A stretch of 33,396 nt of DNA from Sphingomonas sp. AOB5. GTDB lineage: Bacteria > Pseudomonadota > Alphaproteobacteria > Sphingomonadales > Sphingomonadaceae. A model generated the notes under the pieces. That model was given only the letters and a program-made list of their open reading frames with translations, was not told where the DNA came from and made no database searches. Shown in pieces: positions 24,749-33,396 of this stretch (position 1 is the first letter of the stretch; every line of letters starts with the position of its first letter). Both the position numbers and the translations under genes were made by a program. The DNA lies in assembly GCF_029433115.1 (NCBI RefSeq), contig NZ_JARNTV010000041.1, positions 1 to 33,396 of the forward strand, in the 5' to 3' direction.

Positions 24749-24778
24749 ATTATGATATCAAATTTAGACGCGCGTCAA
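24749..24778 (-). promoter_or_regulatory. Promoter and candidate operator of the serine hydrolase gene
   Basis: On the minus strand TTGACG (24778-24773), an 18-base spacer and CATAAT (24754-24749) form a near-consensus sigma-70 promoter about 26 bases from the ATG. Two 8-bp palindromes, TGATATCA (24753-24760) and ATAATTAT (24746-24753), overlap the -10 and spacer, as an operator would. The -35 lies over the stop of the upstream gene. The AT-rich stretch is unusual for this window. Confidence 0.65.
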
Positions 24779-25353
24779 CCGACATCGGCTTCGCGGTCGA
24801 TCGCTATGATCTCGGCCTGCAGGCGTCTCGCGCCGATACGGTTGAGGAAATGGACCAGGACGAACATCCCCAGCACCGGAATCGCGGGGATCGCCACGCC
24901 GATGATCGCCGCAGCAAGCGGCTTGTGGCGCGCGGTTTCCCAGCCGACTGCGACGAGGAACATCAGCACCCCCGGCATGAACGGCCCCAGATACCAGCGC
25001 CACACGCTCGCCAGCATGTCGCGCTGCCGGACGAGCTGGTCGCGGCAGAAGGCGATGCTTGCCCCGCCGAATGCCGCGGACGGTTCGGGAATGCGGCGGC
25101 GCCACAGGTTGATCATCACGGCGATGGTACCGATCATGATCGCGATACAGCTGATGCGGATGCTCCACACCGGCAACGCTGCGATTGCCCAGCCGAACCC
25201 GGCAAGGACGATCACGCCCGCGCCATATTCGATCGCGTCGCGGCGCATCACCCGGCGGCGCAGCAGGCGCGCGCGCCGCTCGATCTCGTCAGGGGTGAGG
25301 CCGGTGGCGTCCTTCTGGTCGGTGGACCAGAGCGCGAGGATCGAGTCGCTCAT
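24775..25353 (-). CDS. Membrane protein encoded with the ECF sigma factor
   Basis: The 192-residue protein overlaps the sigma gene by ATGA. A cytoplasmic N-terminus of about 40 residues (STDQKDATGLTPDEIERRARLLRRRV) precedes four predicted helices at about 43-62, 66-84, 119-138 and 146-170. No zinc-binding anti-sigma motif (HxxxCxxC) is present. By position it may control the sigma factor's activity, but this is inference; no named family is recognised. Confidence 0.75.
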   Translation of the reverse strand: MSDSILALWSTDQKDATGLTPDEIERRARLLRRRVMRRDAIEYGAGVIVLAGFGWAIAALPVWSIRISCIAIMIGTIAVMINLWRRRIPEPSAAFGGASIAFCRDQLVRQRDMLASVWRWYLGPFMPGVLMFLVAVGWETARHKPLAAAIIGVAIPAIPVLGMFVLVHFLNRIGARRLQAEIIAIDREADVG

Positions 25354-25904
25354 GCCGCGTCTCCTCTGGCGAAATGTTGCGCGAGCAGCGCCTTGATGCG
25401 GTGGATCTTCACCGCGACATTGCCGGCGGTCAGTCCGGTGATCTCGGCGATGGCGGCGGCGTCCAGCCCTTCGAGATAGAGCAGGATCACGCTGCGGTCG
25501 GCGGGCTTGAGCCGGGCGATCAGGCGGCGCAGCCGTTCGAGCGTCTGTGCGTCGCCTACCGCCGCTTCCGGGTTATCCTGCGCAGCGATGTCCGCCGCCG
25601 CCTCGATCGCGACCAGCTTTGCCGATCCCGCGCGGCGGGCGGCATGGGTGGCGGCGACATTATGGGCGACGCGATAGACCCAGGTGCCGAGCGCGCATCG
25701 CCCGTCGAATGCGGCGAGGCTGCGCCACAGCGCGAAGTGCATGTCCTGTTCGAGATCGCGCGCCTTGTCGGCATCGAACTCGGTCGCGCGGGCGAGCCGG
25801 GCGAGAGCGGGGGCGTAGCGCGCCGACGCATCGGCATAGAGCCGGTCGTGCGCGTCCTTCCCCTGTTGCCGATCCCGATGCTGCACTGTGCCGCCTCCCG
25901 TCAT
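25350..25904 (-). CDS. ECF-type RNA polymerase sigma factor
   Basis: The 184-residue protein has region 2 at about 25-85 (DADKARDLEQDMHFALWRSLAAFDGRCALGTWVYRVAHNVAATH) and region 4 at about 130-180 (LKPADRSVILLYLEGLDAAAIAEITGLTAGNVAVKIHRIKALLAQ). It directs RNA polymerase to a specific promoter set. No Shine-Dalgarno sequence precedes the ATG; TGTAAG-N16-CGTCTA ends 7 bases before it, which looks like an ECF promoter recognised by the factor itself. The following membrane protein is coupled to it. Confidence 0.92.
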   Translation of the reverse strand: MTGGGTVQHRDRQQGKDAHDRLYADASARYAPALARLARATEFDADKARDLEQDMHFALWRSLAAFDGRCALGTWVYRVAHNVAATHAARRAGSAKLVAIEAAADIAAQDNPEAAVGDAQTLERLRRLIARLKPADRSVILLYLEGLDAAAIAEITGLTAGNVAVKIHRIKALLAQHFARGDAA

Positions 25905-25911
25905 GAAGCTT

Positions 25912-25939
25912 TAGACGAGCGGGCGTGACATTTCTTACA
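25912..25939 (-). promoter_or_regulatory. Candidate ECF-type, self-activated promoter
   Basis: On the minus strand TGTAAG (25939-25934), 16 bases and CGTCTA (25917-25912) match the general ECF pattern, an A-rich -35 and a CGTC-type -10. The -10 ends 7 bases before the sigma gene's ATG. Confidence 0.5.
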
Positions 25940-25963
25940 GCATCGGTTTTGCGGGCGCCGGTT

Positions 25964-28664
<2,701 letters not shown>

Positions 28665-28677
28665 CTATCACCGCGGC

Positions 28678-29217
28678 GTGACCATTGCCGCCCGCCTTGC
28701 CCCCGGAGAGACGCTGGGCGACCGTATCCTGCGGGTCGATCACGCCGGCGAGCATGGTGCGGTGTGCACCTATCGCATGCAACGCCGCCTCGCGCGCTGG
28801 ACCGCGCCGGACATGCTGGCGCAGATCGACGAATTCATCGCGCATGAGCAGCGCCACCGCGCGCTGTTCGCCACCGAGATCGCCCGGCGTGGCGACCGGC
28901 GATGCCCGAGTTATCCGGTCTGCGCGGTGCTGGGGACGATGCTGGGCTTCGTCACCGGATTGCTGGGCGCGCGCGCCATTGCCGCGACGACGGTAGCGAT
29001 CGAGCGGGTGGTGTTGCGCCATCTGAGCGAACAACTGGCGGTGCTGAGGGACAGCGATCCCGCTGCGGCTGCGATCATCGGCGAGATCGTCGCGGACGAG
29101 CAGCGGCACCATGACGAGTCCGCCGCGCAATTGACCGGCGGCGCGCTGCAATGGGTGCTGAACAAGGGTGTCGGCGCCGCGACCGAAGCGGTGATCTGGA
29201 TCGGGATGCGCCGCTAG
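28678..29217 (+). CDS. coq7: Coq7-family demethoxyubiquinone hydroxylase
   Basis: The 179-residue di-iron carboxylate protein hydroxylates demethoxyubiquinone in ubiquinone biosynthesis. Ligand motifs are RVDHAGEHGA, AHEQRHRALF, TVAIERVV and VADEQRHHDES, covering the paired E...ExxH sites. The start is taken as GTG 28678, giving MTIAARLAPGETLGDRIL. Longer in-frame starts lack support. CTATCA ends 7 bases before it; the -35 is poor. Confidence 0.93.
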   Translation: MTIAARLAPGETLGDRILRVDHAGEHGAVCTYRMQRRLARWTAPDMLAQIDEFIAHEQRHRALFATEIARRGDRRCPSYPVCAVLGTMLGFVTGLLGARAIAATTVAIERVVLRHLSEQLAVLRDSDPAAAAIIGEIVADEQRHHDESAAQLTGGALQWVLNKGVGAATEAVIWIGMRR

Positions 29218-29234
29218 AGTTCCGATCGCCGCTT

Positions 29235-29250
29235 GTTGCCCATGGGCAAC
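29235..29250. promoter_or_regulatory. 16-bp perfect palindrome, candidate operator
   Basis: GTTGCCCATGGGCAAC is a perfect 16-bp palindrome starting 18 bases after the coq7 stop and ending 84 bases before the outer-membrane barrel gene. Its symmetry fits a dimeric regulator site; there is no T-tract to make it a terminator. Confidence 0.45.
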
Positions 29251-29333
29251 ACCTCACCGCTAATTCCGCCGGGCGATGCGTCCGAACGTGTTTCCCGTTC
29301 GTATCTGCCATCGCAACATAAACGGAGAACCCC

Positions 29334-30161
29334 ATGAAAATGCTGCTTCTTGGCGCGGCGAGCCTGCTCGCTGCGACGGCCCCGGCTTACGCTCAGGACA
29401 CGAGCGAAGCCGAATTCGACGGCCCCTATATCGGCGCTTCGGTCGGTTACTCGTTCCAGGGAAATGACGTCGGCGAGACGATCCTGTTCGATCGCGACCT
29501 CAACGGCACCTTCGGCGACACGGTGGTCACCACTGCGCCCGCCAACGCCTTCTCGCCGGGCTTCTGCAATGGCGCGGCCACCTCGACCGCGAATGTCGGC
29601 TGCACCAACGACAAGGACGGCATCACCTACAGCGCGCGTCTCGGCTGGGACTTCCAGTTCGGCAATGTCGTGGCCGGTGTCGTCCTCGAAGGCGGCAAGA
29701 CCGAGATCCGCGACAGCGTCAGCGGCTTCAGCACCACCCCGGCGCGCTATACCATGACGCGCGAGATCGACTGGAATGCCGGCCTGCGCGCGCGCCTCGG
29801 CTATGTCGCGGGCGGCCGCACGCTGTTCTACGGCACGGGCGGCGGCGCCTATGCCAAGGTCGATCACAGCTTCTCGACCAGCAACACTGCCAACAGCTTC
29901 ACCGGTCGCGGCAAGAACGACGTCTGGGGCTGGTCTGCGGGTGGCGGCGTGGAGCAGAAGGTCGGCAAGAACTTCTCGTTCGGCGTCGAATATCTCTACA
30001 CCCGCTATGACGACGACGATTACACCGTCCGCGCGGGACCGGGCACTGCGCCGGCGACCAATCCGTTCCTGCTGGGCAATACGTCGGGCACCGATTTCCG
30101 CCGCAGCGACAATCGCTTCGACCATCACGGGATCAAGGCGACCGCCAACTTCCGTTTCTAA
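29334..30161 (+). CDS. Outer-membrane beta-barrel protein (OmpA-like barrel)
   Basis: The 275-residue protein has a signal peptide (MKMLLLGAASLLAATAPAYA-QD), then alternating hydrophobic and polar strands: FDGPYIGASVGYSFQG at the start, ITYSARLGWDFQFGNVVAGVVLEGG, LRARLGYVAGGRTLFYGTGGGAYA and FSFGVEYLYTRYDDDDYT. It ends GIKATANFRF with the terminal Phe used by the BAM machinery. It fits porin-family eight-stranded barrels found in alphaproteobacteria. A pair of Cys lies in a loop (FCNGA, GCTND). CGGAGAA is the ribosome site. Confidence 0.9.
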   Translation: MKMLLLGAASLLAATAPAYAQDTSEAEFDGPYIGASVGYSFQGNDVGETILFDRDLNGTFGDTVVTTAPANAFSPGFCNGAATSTANVGCTNDKDGITYSARLGWDFQFGNVVAGVVLEGGKTEIRDSVSGFSTTPARYTMTREIDWNAGLRARLGYVAGGRTLFYGTGGGAYAKVDHSFSTSNTANSFTGRGKNDVWGWSAGGGVEQKVGKNFSFGVEYLYTRYDDDDYTVRAGPGTAPATNPFLLGNTSGTDFRRSDNRFDHHGIKATANFRF

Positions 30162-30181
30162 TCCAAGCCATCGTCACGCAG

Positions 30182-30218
30182 ACGGCCGGAGGCGCGATCC
30201 TCCGGCCGTTTGTCGTTT
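30182..30218 (+). terminator. Rho-independent terminator after the outer-membrane barrel gene
   Basis: A perfect 11-bp stem (30182-30192 with 30199-30209), loop CGCGAT, followed by TTGTCGTTT, 20 bases after the stop codon. Confidence 0.85.
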
Positions 30219-30268
30219 GCGCGTCATGGTTCCGGACCTAAGCTCGGCGCAGGCAAGGGAGAGTGGCG

Positions 30269-31408
30269 ATGTGGATTCGGCTGGCGGCGTTGACGATGGT
30301 TGCGGCACTGGCGATGCCGGTATCGGCGCAGGTCCGCCCGGATCGCGCCGCGACGATGGATGCCGCCGCAACTGCCGCGATGGCGAAGACCGGCGCGAAG
30401 GGGCTGGCCATCGCGGTGATCGAGGACGGCAAGATCGTGTTCGTCCGTGCCTATGGCGCCCGTAACGCCAAGGGCGATCCGCTGCAGGACGCGACGATCA
30501 TGTATGGCGCGTCGATCACCAAGGCGGTGTTCGCCTATACGGTGATGCAGCTGGTCGATGAAGGGAAGATCGACCTCGACAAGCCCATTGCCGCGATGCT
30601 GCCCAAGCCGTTGCCCGAATATGGCAATCTCGACGCATACGGGAATTGGGGCGATCTGGCTGCGGACGAGCGCTGGCGGAAGGTCACCCCTCGGATGGTC
30701 CTGACCCACAGCACCGGCTTCGCCAATTTCTCGTTCCTCGAACCGGACGGGAAGCTGAAGTTCCACTTCGACCCCGGTGCCCGCTACGCCTATTCGGGCG
30801 AGGGGATCATCCTGCTCCAGTTTGCGATCGAGAAGGGGCTGGGGCTCGATCTGGGCGCCGAGATGCAGCGGCGCGTGTTCGACCGGTTCGGCATGACCAA
30901 CACCAGCATGATCTGGCGGCCGGACTTCGCCGCCAATCTGGCCGATGGCTGGCAGGCGGACGGCACGGTGGAGCCGCATGACGAGCGCGGCCGGGTGCGC
31001 GCGGCGGGATCGATGGATACGAGCATCGCCGATATGGCACGCTTCGCAGCAGGCTTCATTCGCGGCGACGGGCTGAGCGCGAAGTCCCGGGCCGAAATGG
31101 TCCGTCCGCAGCTTCCCATCACCAGCCGCACGCAATTCCCGACCCTGCTCGAAGCGCCCGCCGATCAGCGCTGGCCCGGCCTGTCGGCGGGGCTGGGCGT
31201 GGTGACGTTTCAGGGACCGCAGGGTCCCGGCTTCTTCAAGGGCGGGCACAATGACTCGACGGGCAACAGCTGGGTCTGCGTCGAGCGCGGGCGGCGCTGT
31301 ATCGTGATCCTGGCCAACGACGTCCGCGCCGAAAAGGCCTTTCCCGATCTGGTCCGCGCGGCGCTGGGCGAGACCGGCGTGCCCTATGGCTGGGAATATG
31401 GCTTCTGA
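30269..31408 (+). CDS. Class-C beta-lactamase-like serine hydrolase, secreted
   Basis: The 379-residue protein has a signal peptide (ending PVSA-QV) and the Beta-lactamase/PF00144 fold. The active site is Ser82-x-x-Lys85 (GASITKAV), with the Tyr175-Ser-Gly motif (YAYSGEG) in place of YxN, LTHSTGFANF in the middle and FKGGHNDSTGN in place of KTG. Members include esterases and D-aminopeptidases, so a lactamase function should not be assumed. The ATG 30269 has AAGGGAGAG at good spacing; GTG 30263 is the alternative. A terminator precedes it, so it begins a new unit. Confidence 0.88.
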   Translation: MWIRLAALTMVAALAMPVSAQVRPDRAATMDAAATAAMAKTGAKGLAIAVIEDGKIVFVRAYGARNAKGDPLQDATIMYGASITKAVFAYTVMQLVDEGKIDLDKPIAAMLPKPLPEYGNLDAYGNWGDLAADERWRKVTPRMVLTHSTGFANFSFLEPDGKLKFHFDPGARYAYSGEGIILLQFAIEKGLGLDLGAEMQRRVFDRFGMTNTSMIWRPDFAANLADGWQADGTVEPHDERGRVRAAGSMDTSIADMARFAAGFIRGDGLSAKSRAEMVRPQLPITSRTQFPTLLEAPADQRWPGLSAGLGVVTFQGPQGPGFFKGGHNDSTGNSWVCVERGRRCIVILANDVRAEKAFPDLVRAALGETGVPYGWEYGF

Positions 31409-31412
31409 GGCG

Positions 31413-31667
31413 ATGGCGAGGAAGAAGCGTTACCTGACCGCCACGCTGCCCGATGGCTATGTGAAGACCATCGGGCCGACGAACCTGCCCTTCACCCATT
31501 ACTGGCGGATCGTCGCGGTGCTGGAGAATGGCCGGACGGAAGTGTTCTGGGGCCATGCCAAGTCGCTGAAGGAAGCGAACGCCAAGAAGGCCGATACGGC
31601 GGTGGCGGCGGCCCAGCGCGGCTGGAAAGGCTATGACTTCGAAGTAGTCGAACTGACCGAGAGCTAA
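31413..31667 (+). CDS. Small conserved-looking protein of unknown function
   Basis: The 84-residue product begins MARKKRYLTATLPDGYVKTIGP; upstream in-frame ATGs at 31386 and 31398 overlap the previous gene and are alternatives. It has no signal peptide. The sequence is basic at the N-terminus, with aromatic residues (THYWRIVAV, VFWGHAKSLKEANAKK). No family is recognised. It follows the hydrolase after 4 bases and its stop overlaps the stop of the convergent aminotransferase-like gene. Confidence 0.65.
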   Translation: MARKKRYLTATLPDGYVKTIGPTNLPFTHYWRIVAVLENGRTEVFWGHAKSLKEANAKKADTAVAAAQRGWKGYDFEVVELTES

Positions 31668-32905
31668 CCGGCTGCCAGCGCCCGCAGGGCTGGGACCAGC
31701 CGGTCGACGTCCTCCATCCGCGTAGCGAGTGCCGGAGTCACGCGGACGCAGGCGCCGCCCGCCACGCCGCCGCGGTACACGGTGAAGATGCCATGCTGCT
31801 CCAGCAGCGCCTTGGCGACCGCCATATTGGCTTCGCTGGTGCTGCGCCCGGTCAGGCGGAACGAGGTGATCGCGCCATGCATGCGTGGATCGTCGGGCGT
31901 AAGGATCTCGATACCCGCGACGCCGCGCAGCGGGCGGACCCAGCGGTCGCGCAGCGCACGCAGCCTTGTGGCGCGATTGGCCGATCCGATCGCTTCCTGG
32001 AAATCGATCGCGGCGGGCAGGGTCAGCTGGGCGGCATAATCGACCGTGCCGGTGTGCACCCGGGCGCGCAGGCTGTCCGGTGCTGCACTGCCTTCGCCCG
32101 GATCGGGATCGATATCGGCGACGCGGCCCTTGCGCACATACAGCACGCCGCAGCCCAGCGGCGCGCCGATCCATTTGTGCAGGTTGAACCCGACGAAATC
32201 GGCGTCGAGATCGGGCAGGGCAAAGTCGAGCTGACCGACGCTGTGCGCGGCGTCGACGATGCAATCGATCCCGCGCGAGCGTGCGATGGCGACGATCTCG
32301 CGCACCGGGATCGCGAGGCCGGTGCGGTGGCCGAGATGGGTGAGCAGCACCAGCCGGATCTTCGGATTGGCATCGAAGGCGGCCACATAGGCGTCGATCA
32401 CGCCCTGCCATGTCGCGGGTTCGGGAATGGCGATACGGTGGATCGTGACGCCGCGGGTCTTCTCCAGACTATCGCAGCACGCGATCATGCTGTCATAATC
32501 GAGATCGGAATAGAGTAGTGCGTCGCCGGGCCGCAGCTTGTTGTAGCGGCCGATCGCGGCGTTCAGCGCCTCGGTGGCGTTGCGGGTCAACACGATCTCG
32601 TCGGGCGAAACGCCGAGCGACGTCGCGACGCGCGCCTCGACCGCCTGAAGATCGCCAATCATCGTGCGGCGGGCATAATAGCTGGTGTCGCGGTTCACCC
32701 GCGCGACTTGTTCCTGATAGGCGGCCAGCACCGGCCGCGCCATCATCCCCCAATTGCCATGTTCGAGCTGAACCACCTCGCGCGTCATGTCGAACTGCGC
32801 GGCGATGGCGTCCCAATCGGGCTCGGCGGCGGGAGAGGTCATCGCTGCCGCCCGTGCGGAGACGGGCAGCAGCGCTGCACCGGCGAGCAAGGTCCTGCGA
32901 TCCAT
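31664..32905 (-). CDS. Class V aminotransferase-like PLP protein with twin-arginine-type signal
   Basis: The 413-residue protein begins MDRRTLLAGAALLPVSARAAA, with paired arginines and a hydrophobic run as in Tat signals, which would export it folded with cofactor. The enzyme part is like isopenicillin-N epimerase and cysteine desulfurase-type enzymes: QLEHGNWGMMARPV, VLTRNATEALNAAI, VLLTHLGHRTGLAIPV, CIVDAAHSVGQ and PLP lysine Lys244 in NLHKWIGAPLGCGVLY. The substrate is unknown. Export of such an enzyme is uncommon. It ends by overlapping the convergent small gene. Confidence 0.87.
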   Translation of the reverse strand: MDRRTLLAGAALLPVSARAAAMTSPAAEPDWDAIAAQFDMTREVVQLEHGNWGMMARPVLAAYQEQVARVNRDTSYYARRTMIGDLQAVEARVATSLGVSPDEIVLTRNATEALNAAIGRYNKLRPGDALLYSDLDYDSMIACCDSLEKTRGVTIHRIAIPEPATWQGVIDAYVAAFDANPKIRLVLLTHLGHRTGLAIPVREIVAIARSRGIDCIVDAAHSVGQLDFALPDLDADFVGFNLHKWIGAPLGCGVLYVRKGRVADIDPDPGEGSAAPDSLRARVHTGTVDYAAQLTLPAAIDFQEAIGSANRATRLRALRDRWVRPLRGVAGIEILTPDDPRMHGAITSFRLTGRSTSEANMAVAKALLEQHGIFTVYRGGVAGGACVRVTPALATRMEDVDRLVPALRALAAG

Positions 32906-32955
32906 GACACCTCACTCGCCTCTGTCGATATGGCGTCAGCCCTTGGCGAACGCCC

Positions 32956-33396
32956 TTAACGGACTCGGGGGCCGCCGAACGGCAGCGGCGGCGGGGGACG
33001 CCGATCGCGGCGGGGCAGCTGTGCCTGATAGGCATGGCCGCAATGCGCGACGCAATAGGGGAAGCCCGGGTTCACCTTGTCGCCACAGAAGTGGAAGTCC
33101 GGCTCGCCCGGATGACCCAGCGGCCATTTGCAGATGCGATCGTTCAGATCGAGCAGGCTGGTCTTGCCCGCAATCGCTTCGCTCGGCTTGGCAGGCACCA
33201 GACGGCGGGGCGGGGCGGGGGTGATCGGTGCGGACTGTTCGCCGGGATTCTGGCGCAGGAAACCGCCGGGGCCGACCGAGCGCAGCACCGGACCGCTGGG
33301 CTTGGCGGGCGCATCAGCGGCGGGCACGCCGTCATCGGCGTCATCGCCATCATCGATCTCGACCGGCTTGGGTGCAGGCGCAGCGGCGCGTGGCGG
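32956..33396 (-). CDS. gcrA: GcrA family cell cycle regulator (N-terminus outside window)
   Basis: The visible 146 residues, continuous with the right edge, contain an acidic Asp/Pro/Ala-rich linker (VEIDDGDDADDG), a short proline/lysine-rich part and the GcrA C-terminal signature: LLDLNDRICKWPLGHPGEPDFHFCG, then FPYCVAHCGHAYQ. The Cys and His residues would bind metal or stabilise the domain. GcrA binds methylated GANTC sites through its N-terminus, not seen here, and recruits sigma-70 RNA polymerase. The C-terminus ends in a proline-rich tail. An apparent internal start at 33327 is not the real one. Confidence 0.92.
   Translation of the reverse strand, partial: PPRAAAPAPKPVEIDDGDDADDGVPAADAPAKPSGPVLRSVGPGGFLRQNPGEQSAPITPAPPRRLVPAKPSEAIAGKTSLLDLNDRICKWPLGHPGEPDFHFCGDKVNPGFPYCVAHCGHAYQAQLPRRDRRPPPPLPFGGPRVR

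Overview
The window is a gene-dense, high-GC stretch of bacterial chromosome, most likely from an alphaproteobacterium of the Sphingomonas/Sphingomonadaceae type. The evidence is an isolated F0 ATP synthase operon (atpI-atpB-atpE-atpF'-atpF) with no F1 genes beside it, a GcrA-type cell-cycle regulator, the metZ-apaG pair, a Coq7-type hydroxylase, GC-rich palindromic intergenic repeats of a kind I associate with sphingomonads, and frequent 4-base GTGA/ATGA gene overlaps. I count 40 protein genes, two of them cut by the window edges. I found no tRNA, rRNA, CRISPR array, transposase, integrase or phage gene. No intergenic stretch exceeds about 240 bases.

Layout. 1-1000: the tail of a Pro/Ala/Glu-rich protein, then a secreted EF-hand protein, each followed by a hairpin terminator. 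1019-2215 (minus): a small secreted protein resembling surface-adhesin E, and radC. 2423-5010: the F0 operon. 5152-7011: a CHASE3 hybrid histidine kinase. 7078-8459 (minus): three tandem small secreted proteins related to the one at 1019. 8565-10391 (minus): a methyltransferase-like protein with a signal peptide and a DUF6882-like protein. 10520-15005: uvrC, a low-GC DUF4760-like membrane protein, a polysaccharide deacetylase and a FemAB/CelD-like acyltransferase. 15015-15380 (minus): a small six-cysteine secreted protein. 15577-18519: recO, leuB and a GT2-GtrA glycosyltransferase, flanked on both sides by a structured repeat. 18662-19963 (minus): a PMT-family glycosyltransferase. 20113-23398: metZ, apaG, a LysR regulator, a GNAT acetyltransferase and a small membrane protein. 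23395-25904 (minus): an ECF sigma factor with a coupled membrane protein, and a class-A beta-lactamase-like serine hydrolase with its own promoter. 25964-28589 (minus): parE and an overlapping secreted protein. 28678-31667: coq7, an outer-membrane barrel, a class-C-like serine hydrolase and a small protein. 31664-33396 (minus): a signal-bearing class V aminotransferase-like protein and the C-terminal part of gcrA.

How genes work together. The F0 subunits form one complex. The GT2 protein resembles polyprenyl-phosphate-mannose synthases, and the convergent PMT-family protein uses that type of donor, so the two could be consecutive steps of extracytoplasmic glycosylation. The deacetylase and FemAB-like protein overlap and look like an exopolysaccharide or cell-envelope pair. 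The ECF sigma factor appears to drive its own two-gene unit.

Most notable: several genes lacking a Shine-Dalgarno sequence have a promoter-like -10 ending 7 bases before the start codon, which suggests leaderless mRNAs; a four-member family of small secreted two-cysteine proteins; and two long intergenic repeats whose hairpins differ by compensatory changes. I did not find a clear new defence or mobile system. The rest reads as ordinary core genome with some accessory envelope genes.
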